Positions 1-5,498 of a stretch of 11,425 bases of DNA are shown piece after piece; within the stretch, counting starts at the first letter, position 1, and each line of letters begins with the position of its first letter. The notes under the pieces were generated by a model that did no database searches, was not told the origin of the DNA, and saw only the letters and a program-made list of their open reading frames with translations. The translations under genes and the position numbers were made by a program. The stretch comes from an uncultured Collinsella sp. (GTDB lineage: Bacteria > Actinomycetota > Coriobacteriia > Coriobacteriales > Coriobacteriaceae), in NCBI GenBank assembly GCA_937950415.1, contig CALFDL010000375.1, forward strand, positions 1 to 11,425. Reading direction: 5' to 3'.

Positions 1-694
1 CCGCCGCCCTCTCGACCGATAATCCAGTGCCGTTGTAGAGCCTCTCGCTGTCAAACGAACGCAGCAGGAGCCCACGACGTTCGTCGACGTCCTTCAGCTC
101 GCACGGATACACGAATAGCAAAATGTTTTGCCGGTACTTGTAGTCAGCGTAGACATCCGGATCGCCCAATCGCGTAGGTATGGACACGATATCGTCCGCC
201 ATACGCTCACTTGACCCCACATATATTCCGAGATAGTCGCTGAAGTTCTTATCGTGGTCATGCCTGCGGTATGTCGCGATGAGATAGCAGCCGGGCATAT
301 CGTAGCCGTTGAACGCAGCCTCGGAGGCTTTGCCCTGCTGGCAGATGAACTCGTGCAGGGGCATCACCGTCGACGCGCCTTCGAATATTGATTGCCTAGC
401 GGCATCGATCTTCTTGCGAGCCTCCGCAGCGGCCCTTGAGTCCTGGAACGCCTTCGTGGCATCCCCCAACGCGCCGGCTGCCGCGCCGACACCTTCCGCC
501 GCAGCACCAAACCCCTTGCCGATGCCGTCGGCAACAACGCGTGCGCCGTTGGTTGCCCCGTCGGCAGCGCTTTTCACGGCGCCATCGACATCGAAACCGA
601 GCTGCTTTGCCCCATCGACAACCCCGGCGGCGGCAGCCAAAACCCCCGCTGCAAGATTCACCGTGTCTTTTACGGTTTTCAAATTGACGGCCAT
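1..694 (-). CDS. Ala/Gly-rich protein with GIY-YIG-like C-terminal domain (3' end outside window)
   Basis: The frame is open for 231 codons from the ATG at 694 to the left edge, so the C-terminus is missing. An RBS-like AGAAGGGGAAG lies just upstream. Residues 1-80 are very rich in Ala and Gly, with a hydrophobic stretch at about 13-26 (LAAGVLAAAAGVV). Residues 81-105 look helical and charged. From about 133 the sequence resembles a GIY-YIG nuclease: GCY at 135-137, YVGSS at 158-162, a Glu-containing segment near 205 (VDERRGLLL) and LYNGT at 219-223, where the family has its late Asn. The spacing between GCY and YVG is longer than usual, so this is a fold-level inference. It is the last visible gene of a unit, 15 bp after the exonuclease-BRCT gene. 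It could be a DNA nuclease of an accessory system or a catalytically altered relative. I do not recognise a named family. Confidence 0.7.
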   Translation of the reverse strand, partial: MAVNLKTVKDTVNLAAGVLAAAAGVVDGAKQLGFDVDGAVKSAADGATNGARVVADGIGKGFGAAAEGVGAAAGALGDATKAFQDSRAAAEARKKIDAARQSIFEGASTVMPLHEFICQQGKASEAAFNGYDMPGCYLIATYRRHDHDKNFSDYLGIYVGSSERMADDIVSIPTRLGDPDVYADYKYRQNILLFVYPCELKDVDERRGLLLRSFDSERLYNGTGLSVERAA

Positions 695-709
695 ATCGAG
701 CTTCCCCTT

Positions 710-1633
710 CTATTCCGCCTTGCCAAATCGGTTCATGACCTCAAGCAGCTCGCCCGTCGTGACGATTTTCGCCTGCGTGTTGCCGTTGAAAACCGCGTCG
801 AGCTTGCTTCGGCCCACGTTATCACCTATCGCAAGGTACTTCGTGCTCTGCGCGGGCTTGCCATCGGTCGCCTTCATCCCGCATTCCTTAAGTGCGGCAA
901 GGATCTCATCGCGGGCGTAGCCCGGGGTAAAGCCAGACACCTTCACCTTGAGCCCGACCGGATCGGTGATTTCGCCCGGATCGCCCCTGCAACCCGCCTC
1001 CTCGGCCTTTGCCAAAACCTCTTCGACGGTCTCTTGCAAACCATTCACCAGCCCCAAGCCCGTGAAAACACGCTTGCGGCCATGATGGGAGGAGGCATTC
1101 GGAGCCCAAACGGCAGGCTCGAGCACACCGAACTCGCCGACCAGCCCACGGAAAACCCCAAGGCACGCCTCGGCGTCGCTCGCGGCATCGTGGTGGCCAT
1201 CAAGATGCACGCCGTAATGCTCGCAGAGGTCGACGAGCGCTCCGGGCAGACCCTTCTGCTTCGCCACCAGCATCGTATCGATCACTTCGATCTCGGGCAT
1301 TTCGATGTCGTAGGCAGCCAGACTCTTCTTGATGTGGTGGATGTCGGCGCCGTTGGCGTTATGCGCGACCAGGATGTAGTCTCGCAGCAAATCCGCCAGA
1401 CCGGCATCCTCCCAGAAGCGGGCAAAGGCCGGCATGTCGTCCAGTGAGTCCCAATCGATTTCCAGATGGGACCTGCTCCACCAACCAATCTCGCTCTCAG
1501 GATTGATCACCCGGCAAACCGGGTCGCCCACGCAGTTTCCCTCAAGATCCGTGAGGATGTAGGCGACCTGGCATATCCTCTGCTGGGGATTCGCCGTCTC
1601 GCTGTCCCAGAAGATATATCCCCTTTTCGCCAT
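710..1633 (-). CDS. DEDDh 3'-5' exonuclease with C-terminal BRCT domain
   Basis: This is a 307-residue protein. Residues 1-170 carry the DnaQ/RNase T exonuclease signature. Exo I is the D10-S-E12-T motif in FWDSETAN, exo II is H91-N92 with D97 in HNANGAD, and exo III is H148-D-A-A-S-D153 (HxAxxD). These residues would bind two metal ions and hydrolyse DNA or RNA from the 3' end. Residues 229-300 look like a BRCT domain of the ligase/polymerase-epsilon type: KVSGFTPG, a TKYLAIGD segment, GRSKLD, then a KIVTTGELLEVM tail. Exonuclease-BRCT fusions are known among DnaQ-like proteins and are usually tied to DNA repair or nick/end recognition. The exact substrate cannot be read from sequence. The RBS GGGAAAGGAAG precedes the ATG. 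The gene sits 15 bp after the 60-residue ORF and 15 bp before the GIY-YIG-like gene, indicating co-transcription. It is not the core replicative proofreading subunit, judging by context and domain order. Confidence 0.85.
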   Translation of the reverse strand: MAKRGYIFWDSETANPQQRICQVAYILTDLEGNCVGDPVCRVINPESEIGWWSRSHLEIDWDSLDDMPAFARFWEDAGLADLLRDYILVAHNANGADIHHIKKSLAAYDIEMPEIEVIDTMLVAKQKGLPGALVDLCEHYGVHLDGHHDAASDAEACLGVFRGLVGEFGVLEPAVWAPNASSHHGRKRVFTGLGLVNGLQETVEEVLAKAEEAGCRGDPGEITDPVGLKVKVSGFTPGYARDEILAALKECGMKATDGKPAQSTKYLAIGDNVGRSKLDAVFNGNTQAKIVTTGELLEVMNRFGKAE

Positions 1634-1648
1634 ACGGCTTCCTTTCCC

Positions 1649-1831
1649 TTAAAACGAACTGTTATCCCATTCGAGTGCCTGGGCTATCGTCCCGACGCGG
1701 GAGAAGAACAGCGCGTAGAAGGGGTCGTTTTTGAGATAGTAAACGCAGGCCGCCTCGTACTTGTCGCCCTTCTCCTTGGTCGTTGCCGACCCATTGACGA
1801 TAGGATCAAGGGCATCGTAGACGGTCTTCAT
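1649..1831 (-). CDS. 60-residue protein resembling N-terminus of restriction-helicase proteins (probable remnant)
   Basis: This short ORF has a good RBS (AAAGGAG, 8 nt before the ATG) and a TAA stop. The peptide contains EKGDKYE, then YYLKNDPFYALFF and a closing ALEW. That order (KGDxxE, YLxxDPxY, EW) recalls the first 50 or so residues of large helicase-nuclease proteins of the COG4889 / type ISP restriction group, where a nuclease domain follows. Here the protein stops right after the EW, so the nuclease, helicase and methylase parts are absent. It is either a truncated remnant or a small stand-alone domain that interacts with the same partner as the big enzymes. It is first in a three-gene unit with the exonuclease-BRCT and GIY-YIG-like genes. 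The family resemblance is from memory of the pattern and is moderate. Confidence 0.6.
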   Translation of the reverse strand: MKTVYDALDPIVNGSATTKEKGDKYEAACVYYLKNDPFYALFFSRVGTIAQALEWDNSSF

Positions 1832-1905
1832 ATAGCGACTCCTTTGTTGTTATTCAGACGTCACCATTTTAAAGAAATAGCGAATGCGCGCTCGCTCCAT
1901 TTAAC

Positions 1906-1934
1906 GTTTAATCGGCGAAGAGCATCTTGGTCAA
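1906..1934 (-). promoter_or_regulatory. Candidate promoter for the three-gene nuclease unit
   Basis: On the minus strand a TTGACC -35 box (1929-1934) is followed by a 17-bp spacer and a weak -10 TTAAAC (1906-1911). This would leave a leader of roughly 65-70 nt before the ATG at 1831. The -35 is good and the -10 poor. It lies downstream of the terminator at 1962-1985, where a new promoter is expected. Confidence 0.35.
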
Positions 1935-1961
1935 TTTACGCGTGCCGCTCTGGCCAGCCAT

Positions 1962-1985
1962 AAAAAAGACCCAGCGAGCTGGGTC
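1962..1985 (-). terminator. Rho-independent terminator after the DnaC-like gene
   Basis: On the minus strand GACCCAGC pairs with GCTGGGTC (1978-1985 with 1968-1975; realistic loop of four nt) and is followed directly by six T (complement of 1962-1967). It lies about 26 bp past the stop codon at 2012 and separates this gene from the unit starting at 1831. Confidence 0.85.
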
Positions 1986-2011
1986 CAATAATCCATATCG
2001 CTAAGCGACTA

Positions 2012-2812
2012 TCAACCTGATGCTGAATGCACAGTTTTCTTTAGACACGAAAACAGTGCCTCCACATGCTTAACCTTAGCGCCGATACTCAGATAGTGTT
2101 TTCGAAGCTCATTGCCAGTATATTCTGATGAAAGAATAGTCATACGCTTATTGATGCGTCGATCGTCTAGCAATTCGAAAAGCATGTCCACCTCTGTCGG
2201 AGAATCCGAATAGCCCAAGTACGCTATCAACAGATTCTGCGCCCCACGATATGCGTCCAAGGTCCTGTCCTTGCTATTAGGACCGTATAGGTTGGCGCTA
2301 TCCCAAGCGGACACCATCTTCTTTGCACTTGCAAAAAGGTATTTATCTCCACAACAGATAGCAGTAGCAGCCGCCTCTATAGCAGCAGAATCTTGGTCAT
2401 TTTCAACCACCCACAGCCACTTTTCGCCTACCGTCATGGATCGTCGATTCTCCTTTTGCGGTTCAGTCATATCCGCAAGCAGTCGCGCCACACCATCTTC
2501 GATCAGCTTGGGAGCATCTTCCACCTTCCCCTTTTGAACGATAGGGGGATTGCTATGTTGACCTATCAATTGCATATACTCCTCAGCACTAATAACCGTC
2601 TTGATATCGAGGATGGGGGTGGGAGATGAATCAACGTTCATATTGTTCACCACGTTCATCATGTCCGTCTCGTTTGAGATCATTACGGTGCCGCCGCCGC
2701 CGGCGGTACGCTCGGTTGCGCAGCTCGCGCCGGCGGCGTGCGCGGCGCAACCGCGCGTACCGCCGACGGACAACGCATCCGCCAGTGCCTCGGCAATCGT
2801 CTTAGAGCACAT
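2012..2812 (-). CDS. DnaC/IstB-like AAA-type protein lacking recognisable Walker motifs
   Basis: This is a 266-residue protein. The second half resembles helicase-loader ATPases of the DnaC/IstB type. A strand-helix segment lies at about 135-165 (SAAIEAAATAI, DKYLFASAKKMV). NLLIAYLG at 193-200 sits where Walker B is expected, LLDDRRINKR lies at 214-223, and TILSSEYTGNEL at about 225-236 resembles the sensor-1 strand and following helix. There is no GxxGxGKT P-loop before residue 142, and the Walker B acidic pair is replaced by AY, so ATP hydrolysis is unlikely. The function may be loading or inhibiting a helicase without ATPase activity, or the gene may be decaying. The start at 2812 is chosen because GGAGGG lies 6 nt upstream and the gene overlaps the HTH gene by 11 nt, a coupled arrangement. 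Residues 16-42 are Ala/Gly-rich low complexity, encoded by the GC-rich inverted repeat at 2701-2765. A later start at the MISNETD methionine has no RBS. The rest of the gene is AT-rich compared with the core operon. Confidence 0.6.
   Translation of the reverse strand: MCSKTIAEALADALSVGGTRGCAAHAAGASCATERTAGGGGTVMISNETDMMNVVNNMNVDSSPTPILDIKTVISAEEYMQLIGQHSNPPIVQKGKVEDAPKLIEDGVARLLADMTEPQKENRRSMTVGEKWLWVVENDQDSAAIEAAATAICCGDKYLFASAKKMVSAWDSANLYGPNSKDRTLDAYRGAQNLLIAYLGYSDSPTEVDMLFELLDDRRINKRMTILSSEYTGNELRKHYLSIGAKVKHVEALFSCLKKTVHSASG
2701..2765. repeat. GC-rich inverted repeat within the 5' coding region of the DnaC-like gene
   Basis: The arms 2701-2721 and 2745-2765 are reverse complements over 21 positions with one mismatch (T2712 against C2754). 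They flank a 23-nt loop that is itself nearly all G and C. The surrounding gene is AT-richer, so the block stands out sharply. It is read through in frame as an Ala/Gly/Cys/Thr-rich peptide. Confidence 0.85.
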
Positions 2813-3050
2813 CGGTGCCCTCCTCCATAGAGGCCAGGTACATGATTAAATCGGCCTTGTCCACGCGCCAGACACCGGCAATCTTCACGCCACCGGCAGC
2901 TTTAAGAATCTGTATAGACTTGGTCTTGCAAACGTTCAACAGTTTGGCGATATCACGCGAGGTGACATATGCGGACGGCAGCGCGTGCAAATCACGACAC
3001 CACGCTTTACGAGAGATGGCATTCATCTTTTTGAAGTCCCTGTCTTCCAT
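2802..3050 (-). CDS. Small helix-turn-helix DNA-binding protein (excisionase/MerR-like)
   Basis: This is an 82-residue protein. Residues 27-70 read as a winged helix of the excisionase/MerR N-terminal type: YVTSRDIAKLLNV, then a second helix (KSIQILKAAGG) and a short beta-wing ending in GVWRVDKADLIMYL. That WRV...D-hydrophobic pattern is typical of small DNA-binding proteins that read a gene-start or att-site motif. The N-terminal 26 residues are basic and may add contacts. The RBS AAAGGG lies 6 nt before the ATG. The gene is first in a unit with the DnaC-like gene, which overlaps its 3' end by 11 nt, and diverges from the 397-residue gene, so it may repress one or both promoters in the 119-bp gap. 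It could instead be an excisionase for the element, but no integrase gene is visible here. Confidence 0.7.
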   Translation of the reverse strand: MEDRDFKKMNAISRKAWCRDLHALPSAYVTSRDIAKLLNVCKTKSIQILKAAGGVKIAGVWRVDKADLIMYLASMEEGTDVL

Positions 3051-3092
3051 ATATAACCCTTTCGTTCATGGAGTACACATAGAACACAATAG

Positions 3093-3121
3093 TTGACCTG
3101 CGAAATGGCATTAAATATTAT
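3093..3121 (+). promoter_or_regulatory. Strong sigma70-type promoter for the 397-residue gene
   Basis: TTGACC (3093-3098), a 17-bp spacer and TATTAT (3116-3121) match the housekeeping consensus closely. The transcript would start near 3128, about 42 nt before the ATG. The opposite strand offers only a weak match (TTAATG-17-TATTGT) overlapping the same region, which would make the two divergent units share one control segment. Confidence 0.7.
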
Positions 3122-3169
3122 TTTTAATAGAACGTGGTTTAGAGAATTCCAGCAGTTAAAGGAGCACAT

Positions 3170-4363
3170 ATGGCAACCGCAAAAGTAAAAGTTCCCACAA
3201 ACATCAACAGCCCAACTCCATGGACGCTTCCAATGGCAAAACTGATCAGCGTTAACATCGGTGGATCAGAAAGTCCTGCGTTCCTATGCAAGGCAGGCAA
3301 AAAAGCCTATGGCTTACCGGATGGCTTTGCGACAGGAGCTTTGCTCAATTTGAACACGAATGATCTCGGCGAGGTCAAACGATTTATTGAGGCATACGGT
3401 CTTCCGGTGTCGCCTTATGCCAATCAGTTCGAACTTGTCGAAAAGCGGTTTGCATCAAATGACAAGTTCTCAGACAACCCGGTGGGTGACGGGCTTGATT
3501 GTTGGAGAGACTCATTGAATGCCTCAGCAAGAAGTTCCACTATTGAAGACACTTTAGAATTTTCTTTGTTTAACCATTTCAAAGGAAAAGACTGTTCGGC
3601 CGGCACCGAAATCGCAAACCTGATGAAAGGCGTCCGAAAGAAGGACGAACAGATTATCTTAGCCAATGATCTGGTCACAACCCTCACCATCATGCAAGTT
3701 GCCGCCCTTCTATTTGCGTGTAAAGCTGCCTTTAACTCAAAGGCATACGATGCAACGATCACCCTACTAAGTAAGCTGCCGAGTAGCAAATGCATCATGG
3801 CTAGATTTGGCCAGCTTTTTATTGCCTGCGAAATGCCGACCAAGATTTATCTAAATACCAGCGAAGAAGAGCTGCCTCCGGATATTCTTGGGGCGAGAAT
3901 TGCGGCATCTCGGTACCTTGAAGCCCTCGAAGAGCCACTTGCCGCTTTTTTGGACCTCTCAATCTCGCCGTATCCGGAGGAGACTCATCTCATCCAGAAT
4001 CCAATACTCCGAAAAATGACCAGTATCAGCTCAGAACCCAGAAAGCAGCTCGTGGGAAGTTTAACCAGAGCATTTAGTATCCAACTTTTAGAGTATCTTC
4101 AAAGCGATCAGCCTTGGCGCACCTGCGATCTCTGCAAACATCCCTACAAAATTCGTCAGCAAACGATGCATGCGCTGACAAGCGCGGAGGCCGCCCAGAA
4201 AGAACTCTCAAAGCCAAGGCGAGAGACGAATAAGCAAAGCTCCTTTTGTACGAAGACTCACGAGGAGCGTGAGCGTCGCAAAGCGCGGTCGGCGAAGCGT
4301 GAACAACACATGATTGATCGAAAGGTGCGCGAGCTCGACTTAAACAAAGGCCGAAAGGTGTAA
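3170..4363 (+). CDS. Hypothetical protein with C-terminal CxxC...CxxxH zinc-ribbon-like motif
   Basis: This is a 397-residue soluble protein with no signal peptide or membrane segment. The N-terminal 310 residues match no family I recognise. They contain a hydrophobic helix near 165-190 (TLTIMQVAALLFACKAAF). Near the C-terminus C319-DL-C322 (WRTCDLCKHPY) and C360-TKT-H364 (SFCTKTHEERERRKAR) form a plausible zinc site, and the last 35 residues are highly charged and basic. The layout resembles proteins whose C-terminal treble-clef or ribbon binds nucleic acid, as in CGNR-type regulators, but the N-terminus is different. The RBS AAAGGAG is well placed and the promoter is strong. Codon use is AT-leaning compared with the disA operon, consistent with acquired DNA. 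The gene runs toward tRNA-Thr and stops at a shared terminator. Confidence 0.75.
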   Translation: MATAKVKVPTNINSPTPWTLPMAKLISVNIGGSESPAFLCKAGKKAYGLPDGFATGALLNLNTNDLGEVKRFIEAYGLPVSPYANQFELVEKRFASNDKFSDNPVGDGLDCWRDSLNASARSSTIEDTLEFSLFNHFKGKDCSAGTEIANLMKGVRKKDEQIILANDLVTTLTIMQVAALLFACKAAFNSKAYDATITLLSKLPSSKCIMARFGQLFIACEMPTKIYLNTSEEELPPDILGARIAASRYLEALEEPLAAFLDLSISPYPEETHLIQNPILRKMTSISSEPRKQLVGSLTRAFSIQLLEYLQSDQPWRTCDLCKHPYKIRQQTMHALTSAEAAQKELSKPRRETNKQSSFCTKTHEERERRKARSAKREQHMIDRKVRELDLNKGRKV

Positions 4364-4426
4364 CAGTAATGACGTGATGAGTTTGTGGAGTCGGCGAGAA
4401 TCGTAAATGACCCAAAACGGCTTTTA

Positions 4427-4457
4427 TTGCACATATCGTTGCACAGCCCATTGCACA
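4427..4457. repeat. Three TTGCACA repeats at exact 12-bp spacing
   Basis: TTGCACA occurs at 4427-4433, 4439-4445 and 4451-4457. The start-to-start distance is 12 bp each time and the filler bases differ. They lie 63-93 bp from the 3' end of tRNA-Thr. Short direct repeats of this kind beside a tRNA 3' end are typical of arm-type binding sites of tyrosine integrases. That function is an inference. Confidence 0.6.
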
Positions 4458-4467
4458 CGGCAGCCAT

Positions 4468-4513
4468 AAAAAAGAAGGCAGGCCAGAGGGAAAAACACTC
4501 TGACCTGCTTTTT
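4468..4513. terminator. Bidirectional rho-independent terminator
   Basis: An 11-bp stem is formed by 4478-4488 (GCAGGCCAGAG) and 4498-4508 (CTCTGACCTGC), with one mismatch/wobble and a 9-nt loop. The plus strand continues with TTTTT (4509-4513), ending the 397-residue gene. The minus strand continues with CTTCTTTTTT, ending the tRNA-Thr transcript 12 nt past its CCA. Confidence 0.88.
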
Positions 4514-4519
4514 CTTTCA

Positions 4520-4594
4520 TGGAGCCAGTGACAGGAATCGAACCTGCAACCCACTGATTACAAATCAGTTGCGCTACCGTTGCGCCACACTGGC
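4520..4594 (-). tRNA. tRNA-Thr (anticodon TGT), CCA encoded
   Basis: The minus strand folds into a complete cloverleaf. The acceptor stem is GCCAGTG paired with CACTGGC, and the D arm uses GCGC on both sides. The anticodon arm is ACTGA-TTTGTAA-TCAGT, giving anticodon TGT that reads ACA threonine codons. The T arm is GCAGG-TTCGATT-CCTGT with one G-U pair. The discriminator T is followed by genomic CCA. It has its own promoter upstream and a terminator 12 nt downstream. The accessory genes begin on its 3' side, as expected for an element integrated at a tRNA end. Confidence 0.95.
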
Positions 4595-4624
4595 ACACTT
4601 GGCGCTTTCGCGCGAAGCCAATTA

Positions 4625-4653
4625 AGAATAAAGGAATTGCTGACGAGGCGCAA
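4625..4653 (-). promoter_or_regulatory. Promoter of tRNA-Thr
   Basis: On the minus strand TTGCGC (4648-4653), a 17-bp spacer and TATTCT (4625-4630) lie about 30 nt before the mature tRNA 5' end. The short leader contains an interrupted TTGGC...GCCAA hairpin that could serve as a processing signal. Confidence 0.6.
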
Positions 4654-4687
4654 CAGACCCTTTGACCGACCACATCTCAAAACTCTT

Positions 4688-4743
4688 CGTCAGAACGAAT
4701 AGTTTTATCTGTTCGCCAAAACAAGAAACTATTCGTTCTGGCG
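4688..4743. repeat. Long AT-rich inverted repeat upstream of tRNA-Thr
   Basis: A perfect 15-bp inverted repeat joins 4691-4705 (CAGAACGAATAGTTT) and 4726-4740 around a 20-nt loop. Three more pairs outward (4688-4690 with 4741-4743, one of them G-T) extend it to 18. No T-run follows on either strand, so it is not a standard terminator. It could be an operator, an mRNA-stabilising 3' hairpin of the disA operon, or the remains of a mobile-element end. Confidence 0.8.
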
Positions 4744-4748
4744 ATGCC

Positions 4749-4802
4749 AACCCGCAGCCCATTGATTACAAATCAACGGGCTGACCAATTGGGAAACGGG
4801 TC
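4749..4802 (-). pseudogene. Truncated tRNA-Thr-like remnant
   Basis: The minus strand matches the neighbouring tRNA-Thr through the anticodon arm and into the T stem. It shares TGATTTGTAATCA, then TGGG and TGC-GGTT, and has a D-loop-like AATTGGTCAG before them. The anticodon position reads TGT. Past GGTT the sequence becomes unrelated, with no T loop, matching acceptor strand or CCA, so the gene is broken in its 3' third. The region around the anticodon also forms a near-perfect 13-bp hairpin (CAGCCC...GGGCTG) with a 3-nt loop. It is either a decayed second tRNA-Thr or a tRNA-like hairpin in the operon's 3' untranslated region. Confidence 0.45.
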
Positions 4803-4817
4803 TCTATGGATAATCCC

Positions 4818-5495
4818 CTACCTCCCACGAAGGGCCTTGAGCTTGGCCAGGGCATCGGGGCTCAGGCGACTGCCCAGAGTCATCTTGATCTGCGGGGCCT
4901 CTTCGGCCTCGTGAACGTCGTTATCGATCTGTTTGATCTCGTCCACCAGCATACGGCTCGAGATGCGCGTAACGCCCTTGCCCATGACGACGGCCTGGAT
5001 CGTGCCGTCGCTCGATACCACGGAGCACGCGCGACCTTCCTCGCGTGCCTCGATGCAGAGCTTCTGCACCACGGTATCGGCAGAGACGCCCGTCGGCGAA
5101 AACTCGATGCGCACGCCGCGGGCCGGCAGGTTGGGGCGCTCGCTGGAGATATTGCCCGCGCCGTCGAACACGATCACGGCCTCGTAGCGGCCCTGGGCAA
5201 ACGCGGCGACGTCGTTGATGAGTGCAGTTCGCGCCATATCGTGGACGTCGCTGGAATACGGATCGTCGGAATGGTCGTAGACGAGCTTTTCGTAGCGCGG
5301 CGTGCAGTGAATCACGTTGTAGCCGTCGACCACCAGCAGCTCGGGCTTATTGGAGTGCACCGTCGAGACCGGATCGGCGATGGCCTGCGCAAACGCATTG
5401 CCGCCCACGCCATAGGTCGCGGCCGAAACAATCGGCTTGGCCGAGCCCTCGCCAAAGCGCTTGGCCTTGGACTTGGCGCGGTTCTTCTTGGACAT
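4818..5495 (-). CDS. yacP: YacP/Rae1-family NYN-domain ribonuclease
   Basis: This is a 225-residue protein. The first 50 residues are basic and poorly conserved (MSKKNRAKSKAKR). Residues 53-165 form the NYN (PIN-like) domain. LLVVDGYNVI contains D57 and N60, VIVFDGAG contains D111, SADTVVQ contains D140 and VVSSDG contains D163. These acidic residues are those expected to hold the catalytic metal. In Bacillus subtilis the homologue Rae1 cuts mRNA in the ribosomal A site. The same role here is inferred from family and gene order. The last 40 residues are acidic, then basic. An RBS (GGGGAGGAG) lies within the end of rlmB, whose stop is 3 bp upstream, so the two are translated from one message. 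No clear terminator follows; a tRNA-like remnant and an inverted repeat do. Confidence 0.88.
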   Translation of the reverse strand: MSKKNRAKSKAKRFGEGSAKPIVSAATYGVGGNAFAQAIADPVSTVHSNKPELLVVDGYNVIHCTPRYEKLVYDHSDDPYSSDVHDMARTALINDVAAFAQGRYEAVIVFDGAGNISSERPNLPARGVRIEFSPTGVSADTVVQKLCIEAREEGRACSVVSSDGTIQAVVMGKGVTRISSRMLVDEIKQIDNDVHEAEEAPQIKMTLGSRLSPDALAKLKALRGR

Positions 5496-5498
5496 GCG

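Noticed and set aside
309..920. Plus-strand 203-codon frame at the left edge
   Set aside because: The product is Ala/Pro/Ser-rich with no motif. The opposite strand carries an open frame to the edge with an RBS and domain-like sequence.
4427..4457. Short periodic repeats as a CRISPR array
   Set aside because: The repeats are only 7 bp with 5-bp gaps and there are no cas genes. Protein-binding sites fit better.
4074..4673. Minus-strand 199-codon frame crossing tRNA-Thr
   Set aside because: It contains the peptide typical of translated tRNA T-arm sequence (VAGSIPV) and reads through a terminator and a tRNA.
4688..4743. Inverted repeat as a LexA/SOS box
   Set aside because: The CGAA and TTCG parts are too far apart for the CGAAC-N4-GTTCG pattern.
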